NCBI RefSeq assembly: GCF_024138675.1
Contig: NZ_CP090959.1
Location: 186,001-250,000 of the forward strand
From: Simiduia sp. 21SJ11W-1
GTDB lineage: Bacteria; Pseudomonadota; Gammaproteobacteria; Pseudomonadales; Cellvibrionaceae
Length of the DNA: 64,000 nucleotides
Direction of reading: 5' to 3'
The translations under genes were made by a program, and so were the position numbers. Shown here piece after piece: positions 37,433-45,577 of the stretch (positions are counted from its first letter, which is position 1; each line of letters opens with the position of its first letter). The notes beneath the pieces were generated by a model. It searched no databases. It was not told the origin of the DNA and saw only the letters and a program-made list of their open reading frames with translations.

Positions 37433-37822
37433 GGAAAGGCGAAATCCTGAGGTTGGTGGCACACAACTTACTTCGTAGTCATGATCAGCGCGGTATCAAA
37501 GTGAAGCGGCTCAAAGAAGTAAGGCTGCAAATAGAATTAATTAGGCTAGCCAATTGTTGATAACTTCGTAGTCAAGAAAATCTCGGCACCAAAGAGCAGC
37601 ATCATAAAATATAGCGTTGTATTCTCACACTTTCTGAGTGTATGTTGTTGCTCTACAAGGTAATGGCAATGTTGGTTAAAAAGTAGTGGGTCTAAGGTAA
37701 GTCAATATTAACAAAGGGCGGTGCGTAACTAGGTCGCGCATAACAAGCGGTTCTAGGGTCGCCGCAAAAAAACGCGGCTGGGACGGCCTACGCTGACGCT
37801 CCGGCCGCCCCTAAACCGGGCG
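37427..37822 (+). other. cassette 3: no ORF
   Basis: A 396-bp cassette with no ORF above 60 codons on either strand that starts sensibly. It contains a degenerate direct repeat: ACTTCGTAGTCA at 37470 and 37563, followed in both copies by similar CGG-A-CAAAG blocks about 20-30 bp later. It is unlike cassette families A and B. It may be noncoding or carry a dead gene. Confidence 0.5.
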
Positions 37823-37828
37823 TTAACT
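37738..37828 (+). other. attC3
   Basis: GCATAACAA to GTTAACT; the interior has GCCGC...GCGGC and GGCGG-like arms of the common type with the TAAACCGGGCGTTA right end. Confidence 0.85.
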
Positions 37829-37832
37829 GCCT

Positions 37833-38255
37833 ATGAAGTATTGGAAGAAAGTCATATCTTGGACGGTAGGATTGTTTGTGTTGGCATTTGCTTTGCCAAT
37901 CGCGGTTCTCTATGTGGCTGGTTTAGCTACAGGTATGTGCGCCAACCAAGAATATGCATCAATTCAGAGTCCAGCGGGAAACTATAAGGCAGTAATCTTC
38001 CAGCGAGATTGTGGTGCTACTACAGGGTACAGTACGCAAATTTCAATATTATCCGCGGGTGAATCACTCGGAAATTCCAAAGGTAACGTATATATAATTG
38101 ATGGTCACCCTGACTCTGCATCGCCCAAAGTTGGCTGGGAATCCGAAAATCAACTTATAATTTATCGCCCGCTAAATGGCTCAGAATATAAAGCAAAGTC
38201 AGAGTTTGGGTGGTTTAAAAAGGTTGCAATCAAGTATGGTGCAGGCAGCAGTTAA
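37833..38255 (+). CDS. membrane-anchored protein of unknown function (cassette 4)
   Basis: A 140-residue protein with one N-terminal membrane helix (about residues 9-32). The soluble domain carries SPAGNYKAVIFQRDCGATTGYSTQISIL, a conserved-looking motif with a Cys. Similar small proteins with the RDCGATTG block occur in several bacteria, but I do not know a role. The start follows the attC core by 5 bp, and no strong ribosome site is visible, so expression may rely on an upstream cassette or promoter. Confidence 0.65.
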   Translation: MKYWKKVISWTVGLFVLAFALPIAVLYVAGLATGMCANQEYASIQSPAGNYKAVIFQRDCGATTGYSTQISILSAGESLGNSKGNVYIIDGHPDSASPKVGWESENQLIIYRPLNGSEYKAKSEFGWFKKVAIKYGAGSS

Positions 38256-38361
38256 CAAGGCCATCAAGATTGACGTCTTTTCCGTTGTTTGGTTTGTGGT
38301 TTAACGCTACGCTACCACAAACCAAACAACTCCAAAGCCGCAACTTATGGCGGCGTTAGAA
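38250..38361 (+). other. attC4
   Basis: AGTTAAC to GTTAGAA, about 112 bp. A long inner repeat (TTTGGTTTGTGGT/ACCACAAACCAAA) marks the stem. Confidence 0.85.
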
Positions 38362-38364
38362 CTT

Positions 38365-38943
38365 ATGAAATATTTAGACAAATTATCACAAGCCCATAGC
38401 GATACAAAAAGTATCGATCTAAAGGCCCCAAAGAAAATTAAGTTTACAGCAAGCTCAAAGATATCAAGGTATAAACTTGAACAAATTCATAAGCTTTGCC
38501 TAGAAGCTTTTTCAAAGTTTGGGTGGGTAACCAGCGATCACATCCACAATCAATGTGTTTTTGCAAACACCGCTGCTTATAAAGTTATTTCTGAGGTGTT
38601 AGGTATTAAATGCTACTTAACCATTGGCTATACAAAGGCATACGGAGCAACGATAAATAAATCATCTCTCTCAGAGTTGAAATCAGAGTTAAAGTCACCA
38701 AATATTGATAACCCATTGCAGATGCATGTCTGGGTAACACTCAGCGATGGCACAATTATAGATTGGACAACTGAAGCTTTTCTAACGCATAGAGAAGGAG
38801 AAATTAAAGATATTAAGTCGTGCATGCTACATATTGATCCAGAAAAAATAAAGGAAATCTCTTATCACCCGATATTGGTTGGTGATGATTATTTAAGTAA
38901 GGTTGGCGCTTTTAGAGTTGGTTCTAACAATCACCAGCAATAG
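38365..38943 (+). CDS. possible papain/transglutaminase-like protein (cassette 5)
   Basis: A 192-residue soluble protein from the ATG at 38365; an in-frame start at 38347 lies inside attC4 and is rejected. Cys64 in HNQCVFAN, His121 in MHVWVTLSDG and Asp133 in TIIDWTTEA are spaced as in a Cys-His-Asp papain-like or transglutaminase-like catalytic core. H-x-W followed by D-x-T is characteristic of that fold. The stop lies inside attC5. Substrate unknown. Confidence 0.5.
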   Translation: MKYLDKLSQAHSDTKSIDLKAPKKIKFTASSKISRYKLEQIHKLCLEAFSKFGWVTSDHIHNQCVFANTAAYKVISEVLGIKCYLTIGYTKAYGATINKSSLSELKSELKSPNIDNPLQMHVWVTLSDGTIIDWTTEAFLTHREGEIKDIKSCMLHIDPEKIKEISYHPILVGDDYLSKVGAFRVGSNNHQQ

Positions 38944-38984
38944 GACGCGCAAAAAAACGCGCGCCTTTGTGGTGGGCGTTAGGC
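38922..38984 (+). other. attC5
   Basis: TTCTAACAA to GTTAGGC, about 63 bp. It contains the end of the cassette 5 gene. Confidence 0.85.
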
Positions 38985-38992
38985 AAAGCACT

Positions 38993-39331
38993 ATGAGCAT
39001 GACGAATCAAACCATCCAAATTCCGGTAGAAAGGCTTCCTCACCCTTTCGCAGATGCTCATCTGGTTTTGCGTGGAATTAGCCTTTTACGAGCCAAAGAA
39101 TTAATAAAGATACCCGAATTAAATATTGTATTAGCCAATGTCGGGTTTGATTTTGAAATAGTTGATCTAACTAATCGTTATGGCATCTTCAAAAATGAAA
39201 TTTCACCGAGAATCTGTACAGATCTTGAGCGCATAGAGTTATCTCAGTATCCTGGTAACTATTGTTATGTTTTGTCTGAATGGCTTTGTAAGAACGGTAG
39301 TTTTACATTGTTGGCTGAAGTGCACCACTAA
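38993..39331 (+). CDS. hypothetical protein (cassette 6)
   Basis: A 112-residue protein (ATG at 38993, MSMTNQTIQIPVERLPHPFA; the open frame upstream reads through attC5). It has no membrane helix or signal peptide and no recognisable family. There are two cysteines (ICTD, NYCYVLSEWLC). It is probably cytoplasmic. Confidence 0.55.
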   Translation: MSMTNQTIQIPVERLPHPFADAHLVLRGISLLRAKELIKIPELNIVLANVGFDFEIVDLTNRYGIFKNEISPRICTDLERIELSQYPGNYCYVLSEWLCKNGSFTLLAEVHH

Positions 39332-39333
39332 AT

Positions 39334-39468
39334 GCCTAACAAAGCGGTCAAACATCGTTCCGCTTCGCTTCACTGGACAGAATTTAAGTCGCGGTTTTGT
39401 GGTTTTGCTGCGCAAAAGTATTCCACAAACCCACAACTTAAATTCTGCCGTTTACCGCGGCGTTAAGG
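39334..39468 (+). other. attC6
   Basis: GCCTAAC to GTTAAGG, about 135 bp, the longest site here. An inner stem is visible between TTAAGT and ACTTAA. Confidence 0.85.
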
Positions 39469-39820
39469 TGCTCTAGATAATTTTGATCAAGTAAGTATCT
39501 GGAAGAAAGTTTTTACACAGTTTCAAAGAATTCCGGCATCAGGGAGTGTGCCGCGTCAGAATCGCAGTTTCTCCCCATGCCACAAAGTAGTCCGTAGTGG
39601 CGCAGAGTTCACAGCATCGTTCGGTAAACTTTTAGGGTTAGCAAGGTGGTCTAGCTATGGCATTCTTGCGGGTAATTTTATCTAGGTTGCGGTTTCGCTG
39701 CCGCTCCACAACGTGCATGGTAGCAGGTATGGTAGATCGCATCCTTAACAAGGGTGGTCATGTCGCAGCTAACGCTGCTGGACGGCCTCCGCTGCGCTGC
39801 GGCCGCCCATGCCACCGGCG
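39463..39820 (+). repeat. cassette 7, ORF-less family A copy 1
   Basis: 358 bp. Landmarks: GGCATCAGGGAGTGTGCC, CGCAGTTTCTCC, AGTAGTCCGTAGTGG, TGGCATTCTTGCGGGTAA, GGTTGCGGTTTCGCTGCCGC. The short ORFs inside are not kept in the other copies. GGGAG pairs with CTCCC and GCCAC with GTGGC. Confidence 0.8.
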
Positions 39821-39826
39821 TTATGT
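39743..39826 (+). other. attC7
   Basis: CCTTAACAAGGGTGG to GTTATGT; the shared type of family A (GCCATGCCACC-like right end). Confidence 0.85.
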
Positions 39827-39838
39827 TGAAAGGGCTCG

Positions 39839-40078
39839 ATGAAGAAGATTAGTGTTAGGCATTTTGCGTCGAAGACCGTTCCATATAGAAGGACAGTGGA
39901 CTGGGAATCTTCCCTAGTCGAAATTTTCGTAGGTTTAATGCTGGGTGTCTTTGCCTGGATTGGATACTCAGGTGGCCTAGGCCTGCTATTTGTACTTTGT
40001 GGTATTGGTCTAATTATTTGTTTGTTATCTTTTCTTCACCGCGTTTATCTTTGGGTAAGGTATGGTTGGCAAAGCTAG
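39839..40078 (+). CDS. small membrane protein (cassette 8)
   Basis: A 79-residue protein with a basic N-terminus and two membrane helices (about residues 28-45 and 47-66). It ends LWVRYGWQS. No family recognised. Probably inserted in the inner membrane. Ribosome site weak (AAGGGCTCG). Confidence 0.6.
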   Translation: MKKISVRHFASKTVPYRRTVDWESSLVEIFVGLMLGVFAWIGYSGGLGLLFVLCGIGLIICLLSFLHRVYLWVRYGWQS

Positions 40079-40083
40079 TTCAA

Positions 40084-40175
40084 ACATAACAAGCGGTTCT
40101 AGTCACCGCACAAAAAACGTGCGGCTGGGACGGCCTACGCTGACGCTCTGGCCGCCCCTAAACCGGGCGTTAAAA
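40084..40175 (+). other. attC8
   Basis: ACATAACAAGCGG to GTTAAAA, with GCCGC/GCGGC-type arms. Confidence 0.85.
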
Positions 40176-40520
40176 TGCTCTGCGTATTTGTGAAAGTCGC
40201 AAGAATCAAAGTGAGCACATGAAGTCTAGTATTCGGCATCAGGGAGTGTGCCAGCGTCAATATCGCAGTTTCTCCCGTGCCACGTTTAAGTCCGTAGTGG
40301 CTTACAGTTTGTAGCTTCTTTCGGTTTAATATTAAGGTTCGCAGGTTGTCCTGTTTGTGGCATTCTTGCGGGTAAAATTAATTAGGTGTGGGTTACGCTA
40401 CCGCTTCACAACGCACTTTGTAGGTCGTTTGGCAGATCGCAGTTTTAACAAGGGTGGTCATGTCGCAGCTATCGCTGCTGGACGGCCTCCGCTGCGCTGC
40501 GGCCGCCCATGCCACCGGCG
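40170..40520 (+). repeat. cassette 9, ORF-less family A copy 2
   Basis: 351 bp. Same landmarks as cassette 7 with a different first 60 bp and an inserted base after GTGCC. Nearly identical to cassette 11. Confidence 0.8.
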
Positions 40521-40526
40521 TTATTG
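40443..40526 (+). other. attC9
   Basis: TTTTAACAAGGGTGG to GTTATTG; family A type. Confidence 0.85.
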
Positions 40527-40891
40527 AGCCAAGCCGTTTTTACAAGTAGATAGTAAGGGAATGAAATCAGCAGTGTGCCAATAGTCGGCATGCCAGTATC
40601 AAGGAGTGTGCTGTACCTAAGTACGTAGTTTTGTTCATCGTGCTGCTTAGTAGTCCCGAAGTTTCATCACAAGCATGCCTTGATTGTGGTGTGCCCTAAG
40701 CGGGTTTTAAATGGCATTCGGGTGAAGTATTCTTACCAAAATTAATTGCCGTAGGCTGCGCTGGCGCTTCGCATCGTGCGTTGTATCAAGTGGGGCAGGT
40801 GGCTTCAATAACAAGCGGTTATAATCGCCGCACAAAAAACGTGCGGCTGGGACGGCCTACGCTGACGCTCCGGCCGCCCCTAAACCGGGCG
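40521..40891 (+). repeat. cassette 10, ORF-less family B copy 1
   Basis: 371 bp without a convincing ORF. Nearly identical to cassette 17. Shares landmarks with family A: CGGCAT, GGAGTGTGC, AGTAGTCC, TGGCATTC, and GCGCTGGCGCTTCGC before attC. B is therefore probably a distant relative of A. Confidence 0.75.
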
Positions 40892-40897
40892 TTAAAA
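40806..40897 (+). other. attC10
   Basis: CAATAACAAGCGG to GTTAAAA. Confidence 0.85.
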
Positions 40898-41243
40898 TGC
40901 TCTGCGTTTTTGTGAAAGTCGCAAGAATCAAAGTGAGCACATGAAGTCTAGTATTCGGCATCAGGGAGTGTGCCAGCGTCAATATCGCAGTTTCTCCCCG
41001 TGCCACGTTTAAGTCCGTAGTGGCTTACAGTTTGTAGCTTCTTTCGGTTTAATATTAAGGTTCGCAGGTTGTCCTGTTTGTGGCATTCTTGCGGGTAAAA
41101 TTAATTAGGTGTGGGTTACGCTGCCGCTTCACAACGCACTTTGTAGGTCGTTTGGCAGATCGCAGTTTTAACAAGGGTGGTCATGTCGCAGCTATCGCTG
41201 CTGGACGGCCTCCGCTTCGCTGCGGCCGCCCATGCCACCGGCG
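40892..41243 (+). repeat. cassette 11, ORF-less family A copy 3
   Basis: 352 bp, one base longer than cassette 9 (an extra C in TTTCTCCCC) and otherwise almost the same. The one-base indel argues against a protein. Confidence 0.8.
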
Positions 41244-41249
41244 TTATAT
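41166..41249 (+). other. attC11
   Basis: TTTTAACAAGGGTGG to GTTATAT; family A type. Confidence 0.85.
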
Positions 41250-41265
41250 TTACCAAGGAAGTCCA

Positions 41266-41721
41266 GTGGTCATTACCAGAATAAGTTTATTAATTACTTT
41301 ACTGTTTAGTCTCAATGTTTATTCCGAAGAAACAATGTCTTGTCTTGAAACGGCAATGAGTCAGCGAGATATGAATCAATGTGCAGGAATTGATTACAAA
41401 AAAGCTGAGTTCGAAATGCACCGAGTAATTAAAGAGATTCGAAGGCTATATAAAGGTGAGGTGAAATTTCTAACCAACCTAGAGAAATCGCAACAAAACT
41501 GGGAAACTCAACTTGAGTTAGATCTGGATTTGAAATACCCAAAAGCAGATGAGCCCATGTATTACGGAAGTGTTTTTCCAATGTGTTACTCTGGTTATAA
41601 AACAAGACTTACGCTTCAACGAATTGCCTTTTTGAAAGAGTGGTTAAAGGGTAGTACAGAGGGTGAAGTTTGTTCTGGTTCAGTAATGCACGAATACTAT
41701 TTAAAGAATGGCAAAGGGTAA
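41266..41721 (+). CDS. LprI-like (DUF1311) secreted protein (cassette 12)
   Basis: A 151-residue protein from the GTG at 41266, 5 bp after AAGGAA. Signal peptide about residues 1-21 (VVITRISLLITLLFSLNVYSEE). The mature start CLETAMSQRDMNQCAGIDYKKAEFEM fits the DUF1311/LprI domain, with paired Cys near residues 25 and 37. Mycobacterial LprI inhibits lysozyme; roles in other bacteria are open. The longer frame upstream overlaps attC11 and is not used. Confidence 0.7.
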   Translation: MVITRISLLITLLFSLNVYSEETMSCLETAMSQRDMNQCAGIDYKKAEFEMHRVIKEIRRLYKGEVKFLTNLEKSQQNWETQLELDLDLKYPKADEPMYYGSVFPMCYSGYKTRLTLQRIAFLKEWLKGSTEGEVCSGSVMHEYYLKNGKG

Positions 41722-41821
41722 ATATAACAAGCTGTTCAAGCGGGACAAATTACAGTTGGCTGGTTCCGCTTCGCTTCACATTTTAGCCAACTACAATTTG
41801 CCCCTTAACAGGGCGTTAGAA
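41722..41821 (+). other. attC12
   Basis: ATATAACAAGC to GTTAGAA; the interior carries GGCTGG and CCGCTTCGC. Confidence 0.85.
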
Positions 41822-41837
41822 ATGCAAGGAGAATTTA

Positions 41838-42050
41838 ATGTTTAAGACTACGATAATTCCGGCGGCAGTTGGGCTTATGACTATGTTTTTGGTATGGGCT
41901 ATTCTGACCATATTTAAGCCAATAGATACTGGAATAGATAAGGCTCTAGATGGATTAATTATGATGATTATAGTAATTGCTTCCTTCAGTATTCCCTATC
42001 AGATGCTACAAAAACGTGCGAAGAAAAAGCTTTTAAACCAAGATTCATAA
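41838..42050 (+). CDS. small membrane protein (cassette 13)
   Basis: A 70-residue protein with two membrane helices (about residues 5-27 and 38-58) and a basic tail (KRAKKKLLNQ). Preceded by AAGGAG at good spacing. No family recognised. Confidence 0.65.
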   Translation: MFKTTIIPAAVGLMTMFLVWAILTIFKPIDTGIDKALDGLIMMIIVIASFSIPYQMLQKRAKKKLLNQDS

Positions 42051-42053
42051 AGT

Positions 42054-42142
42054 TTCTAACAAGCGGTTGTAGTGCAGCCGCTAAAGGCGCGGCTGGGACG
42101 GCTTCCGCTACGCTCCAGCCGCCCCTAAACCGGGCGTTAGCC
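42054..42142 (+). other. attC13
   Basis: TTCTAACAAGCGG to GTTAGCC. Confidence 0.85.
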
Positions 42143-42158
42143 GTACACAAATCGGCGC

Positions 42159-42563
42159 ATGAGAAAGAAGAATTTCATGGCATTAAAAAGGCCAAAAGCG
42201 ATCATAATTCACTCGCTGATTCTTGCGATTACAATTTCCTGCTCAATCGTGCCAAATAACGATTCGCAAGAGATATTTTTGTTTCCTGACAAGTATGTCG
42301 GGCAAGAAAAAACAATCTGTGGTTACGTAATTCACGAATTCGAAAATACCAACATTTGGCCAAGTCGATCGAGCCGCAAAGATGGTGTGGGCCTGTATCT
42401 TGTTAACTATCAAAACAGTAAAGAAATAGTAAAATCTAGCAAAATTAATCAAAAAAATGTTTGCCTCTATGGTGTCATTGAGTACGTAGGATGTTCGGTA
42501 GAGAGTATTTGTACATCTAGCAACTTCGCCTACGGTTTAAGAGTTATTCGTCTAGAGGAATAG
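42159..42563 (+). CDS. secreted or lipoprotein-like protein (cassette 14)
   Basis: A 134-residue protein with a basic start and a hydrophobic stretch ending AITISCS. The Cys could be a lipid-modified one, but the lipobox is imperfect (ITISC). An internal ATG at 42177 is an alternative start. The mature part has an IFLFPDKYVGQEKTICGYV segment and CSVESICTSSNF, so disulfides are possible. Family unknown. Confidence 0.55.
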   Translation: MRKKNFMALKRPKAIIIHSLILAITISCSIVPNNDSQEIFLFPDKYVGQEKTICGYVIHEFENTNIWPSRSSRKDGVGLYLVNYQNSKEIVKSSKINQKNVCLYGVIEYVGCSVESICTSSNFAYGLRVIRLEE

Positions 42564-42619
42564 TTTATAAAAAGAAGGGTTCAATGTGCTACCTGTTGCA
42601 TTCCCTGTTTATAATCTAC

Positions 42620-42695
42620 GGCTAACAAGTTGGTGTTGTGCGCCTTCGGCTGGGACGCCGCAAAAGACGCGGCGCCCCAAACCAAAGCGTTAAGG
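42620..42695 (+). other. attC14
   Basis: GGCTAACAAGTTGG to GTTAAGG; short interior with CGCC/GGCG arms. Confidence 0.85.
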
Positions 42696-43047
42696 TGCTC
42701 TAGATAATTTTGATCAAGTAAGTGCCTGGAAGAAAGTCTTTACACAGTTTCAAAGAATTCCGGCATCAGGGAGTGTGCCGCGTCAGAATCGCAGTTTCTC
42801 CCCATGCCACAAAGTAGTCCGTAGTGGCGCAGAGTTCACAGCATCGTTCGGTAAACTTTTAGGGTTCGCAAGGTGGTCTAGCTATGGCATTCTTGCGGGT
42901 AATTTTATCTGGGTTGCGGTTTCGCTGCCGCTCCACAACGTGCACGGTAGCAGGTATGGTAGATCGCATCCTTAACAAGGGTGGTCATGTCGCAGCTAAC
43001 GCTGCTGGACGGCCTCCGCTGCGCTGCGGCCGCCCATGCCACCGGCG
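42690..43047 (+). repeat. cassette 15, ORF-less family A copy 4
   Basis: 358 bp, very close to cassette 7. A 66-codon ORF here (from about 42775) is interrupted by a stop in cassette 7, so it is not conserved. Confidence 0.8.
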
Positions 43048-43053
43048 TTAGAG
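42970..43053 (+). other. attC15
   Basis: CCTTAACAAGGGTGG to GTTAGAG; family A type. Confidence 0.85.
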
Positions 43054-43070
43054 TTCCAAGCATCATAGCC

Positions 43071-43499
43071 ATGAGCGAGCTAAATCTAAAAATAAAAAGT
43101 TCAGTTTTAAACGCCCTGGTGGCTGTAGTCGGAGTACTGTCGCTTTCGTATACGTTATTGGAAAATTTAGAGGGCGCAACGGTTGTACTCACTGGTTTTT
43201 CATTTCTATCAGCCATGATTTTTGGCTGGTTGTTTTCCGGGTGGTATAAGCTAATTCCGGGTGAAAAATTCCAATTTGAGCCTTATGTTGTAACTGTGCT
43301 AGTAAGTTTTCCATCCGCACTAGTTTCTGGGTTGTTATATATGGGTGTAATGGCGTTAAGCTCCGGCTCAATACCAATTTCAGAAGTGTTAATGGCTGGT
43401 ATATTGGGTGGCTTTATAGGAGCGGTATTTGTACTACCAATTTCAATAATTCTAGGCGTAATTTTAGGTTGGTATCTAGTTCATGGGCAAAAACTCTAA
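43071..43499 (+). CDS. four-helix membrane protein (cassette 16)
   Basis: A 142-residue protein from the ATG at 43071 (MSELNLKIKSSV). Four hydrophobic helices are clear (about residues 10-30, 36-58, 75-98, 108-138). The longer upstream frame lies in attC15. No ribosome site better than weak purine-rich bases. Family unknown. Probably inner membrane. Confidence 0.6.
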   Translation: MSELNLKIKSSVLNALVAVVGVLSLSYTLLENLEGATVVLTGFSFLSAMIFGWLFSGWYKLIPGEKFQFEPYVVTVLVSFPSALVSGLLYMGVMALSSGSIPISEVLMAGILGGFIGAVFVLPISIILGVILGWYLVHGQKL

Positions 43500-43607
43500 C
43501 AAGGCTGTCATAGGGACATTTTTTGCTTCGCTCCGTTTTGGGGTGGCTGCGCCACTTTACCCCAAAACTCCACTACACTAAAAATGCCCCATACAGCGGC
43601 GTTATTG
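43494..43607 (+). other. attC16
   Basis: CTCTAACAAGGC to GTTATTG, about 114 bp, with TTTTGGGG/CCCCAAAA arms. Confidence 0.85.
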
Positions 43608-43972
43608 AGCCAAGCCATTTTTACAAGTAGATAGTAAGGGAATGAAATCAGCAGTGTGCCAACAATCGGCATGCCAGTATCAAGGATTGCACTGTACCTA
43701 AGTACGTAGTTTTGTTCATCGTGCCACTAAGAAGTCCCGAAGTTTCATCACATGCGTGCTTCGATTGTGGTGTGCCCTAAGCGGGTTTTAAATGGCATTT
43801 GGGTGAAGTATTCTTACCAAAATTAATTGCCATAGGCTGCGCTGGCGCTTCGCATCGTGCGTTGTATCAAGTGGGGCAGGTGGCTTCAATAACAAGCGGT
43901 TATAATCGCCGCACAAAAAACGTGCGGCTGGGACGGCCTACGCTGGCGCTGCGGCCGCCCCTAAACCGGGCG
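43602..43972 (+). repeat. cassette 17, ORF-less family B copy 2
   Basis: 371 bp, matching cassette 10 apart from scattered substitutions (for example around AGTGTGCC and GCATGCC). No convincing ORF. Confidence 0.75.
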
Positions 43973-43978
43973 TTAGGC
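43887..43978 (+). other. attC17
   Basis: CAATAACAAGCGG to GTTAGGC. Confidence 0.85.
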
Positions 43979-43982
43979 AGCC

Positions 43983-44405
43983 ATGAGAGAAACTACCATC
44001 TTCGAAAATAAGAACCTTATCGAAATTCGAACGGGAATAAGTCATGATGAAGTTCATTCGGCTTGGAAAGATGATGCGAACGAGGGTTTTCTTTTTTGCT
44101 ATTCGATTGAATTGGTTTTTGATGATCAATCTACATTCACGATTAAGCCGTGCGAAGTAGAACTGCCAGGTCGCTTTCCCGCGCTCGGGCTGAAGGTGAG
44201 TGAGGGGAAATTTCAGGAGCAGTCTTTTCTACTTGAAATGGAGGGCCTTCCTTCAAAAATATTGGAAATAAAGCAGGATGATTACCTTGGCGAGGGTGTA
44301 GAAAACCAAACGAAATTCACGCTCAAAAATGACAAAAAGGTAGTAATAAGGCATGTGTTTCCTCCGATGACACTGGGTATTAAAATCGAGGCAAGCAATG
44401 CCTAA
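43983..44405 (+). CDS. hypothetical protein (cassette 18)
   Basis: A 140-residue soluble protein (MRETTIFENKNLIEIRTG). Acidic overall, beta-rich by composition, no signal peptide or helix. It starts 5 bp after the attC core. I do not recognise it. Confidence 0.55.
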   Translation: MRETTIFENKNLIEIRTGISHDEVHSAWKDDANEGFLFCYSIELVFDDQSTFTIKPCEVELPGRFPALGLKVSEGKFQEQSFLLEMEGLPSKILEIKQDDYLGEGVENQTKFTLKNDKKVVIRHVFPPMTLGIKIEASNA

Positions 44406-44510
44406 CAAACAGCTCAAACTGACCTCCACTGCGTTGCTCGTTTTGTGCTTTTCCGCTACGCTCGCACAAAACAATCAACTCCGTTCCGGCGGCTTAGCTG
44501 GGCGTTAAGG
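44400..44510 (+). other. attC18
   Basis: GCCTAACAAACAGC to GTTAAGG; TTTTGTG/CACAAAA inner arms. Confidence 0.85.
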
Positions 44511-44861
44511 TGCTCTAGAAAATTTTGATCGAGTGAGTGCCTGGCAGGAAGTTTTACGCAGTATCAAAGAGTTCCGGCATCAGGGAGTGTGCCGCGTCAA
44601 AATCGCAGTTTCTCCTAGTGCTACAAAGTAGCTTGTAGTGGTGCGTAGCTCGTAGCAACTTTCGGCACAATTTTAGGGTTCGCAGGCTGTCCAAGCTGTG
44701 GCATTCTTGCGGGTAAATTTATTCTGGTTGCGGTTTCGCTGCCGCTCCACAACGTGCACGGTAGCAGTTATGGTAGATCGCATCCTTAACAAGGGTGGTC
44801 ATGTCGCAGCTAACGCTGCTGGACGGCCTCCGCTGCGCTGCGGCCGCCCATGCCACCGGCG
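44505..44861 (+). repeat. cassette 19, ORF-less family A copy 5
   Basis: 357 bp, the most diverged copy of A. The second stem is GCTAC/GTGGT, which pairs through wobble bases where other copies have GCCAC/GTGGC. The first stem is GGGAG/CTCCT. This is consistent with a conserved fold. Confidence 0.8.
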
Positions 44862-44867
44862 TTATGT
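44784..44867 (+). other. attC19
   Basis: CCTTAACAAGGGTGG to GTTATGT; family A type. Confidence 0.85.
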
Positions 44868-44873
44868 GAAAGT

Positions 44874-45182
44874 ATGAAATCTGAAGTCCGAGAAAAGCTA
44901 GAGGAAATGAGGCTTCAATTTGAAGGGAAGTCTTTCGATGATTTAAAGGCGATGGGATGGATAGATAAATCACCAATTGCCATTAATAAGAAGAAATATC
45001 ACCCAGCGATCTGGTCTCAGTCTTTCGGTGATGATGAATTGCTACTGGTGGTACAACTTACTCGTTGGTATTTTTTGAAAATGATTGGTTCAACAGATTG
45101 TATAGGTTTTACCCTAACCAAAGAGGGCGAGCTAAACCACGTAGATGAATATTGGTTAATGCATGAGGTTGGGCATCCATGA
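44874..45182 (+). CDS. hypothetical protein (cassette 20)
   Basis: A 102-residue protein from the ATG at 44874 (MKSEVREKLEEMRLQFEGKS). Soluble, with an N-terminal helix, then WSQSFGDDELLLVVQLTRWYFLKMIGS and a C-terminal HEVGHP. No family recognised. Expressed from the array only if a promoter is near. Confidence 0.55.
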   Translation: MKSEVREKLEEMRLQFEGKSFDDLKAMGWIDKSPIAINKKKYHPAIWSQSFGDDELLLVVQLTRWYFLKMIGSTDCIGFTLTKEGELNHVDEYWLMHEVGHP

Positions 45183-45186
45183 AATC

Positions 45187-45285
45187 ACATAACAAGGTGG
45201 TCAAGTTCACTCCGGCCGCAAAAAGCGCGGCCTGCGCGGGACAGCCTACGCTGCGCTCCGGCTGCCCCTTACCACGGCGTTAGCA
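45187..45285 (+). other. attC20
   Basis: ACATAACAAGGTGG to GTTAGCA, with GGCCGC/GCGGCC-type arms. Confidence 0.85.
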
Positions 45286-45292
45286 GTACAAG

Positions 45293-45577
45293 GTGCATTC
45301 AATCAAAAAGCCTCTTATTTTCTGGTTTGTTTTAATTGGCTTACCTCTGATTACATTTTGCGTAATACAACTTGTTAGTTGGGGGCTAGTGCCTTTATTT
45401 ATTGAGGTTATTTACTTCCTACCTATATCATGGATTGGTGAACCATTATTTGTTTATTCACCTGATATTGGGGCTAGTATAGCCACTAATATTGGCCGGT
45501 TTTGGGGTGTTATTATTTACAGCTCTATTTATTGGAGTGTATATTTTGTACTTCGTAAATATCGAAAGTACTGCTAA
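45293..45577 (+). CDS. small membrane protein (cassette 21)
   Basis: A 94-residue protein starting at GTG (45293). It has two clear hydrophobic stretches (about residues 7-38, and 66-86 ending FVLRKYRKYC), so probably two or three membrane helices. No strong ribosome site is visible, so the start is uncertain. Family unknown. Confidence 0.5.
   Translation: MHSIKKPLIFWFVLIGLPLITFCVIQLVSWGLVPLFIEVIYFLPISWIGEPLFVYSPDIGASIATNIGRFWGVIIYSSIYWSVYFVLRKYRKYC

Noticed and set aside
39657..39842. Short ORFs within ORF-less cassettes and attC sites (also 41080, 42775, 42981 frames).
   Set aside because: They run through attC, are interrupted in sister copies and lack ribosome sites.
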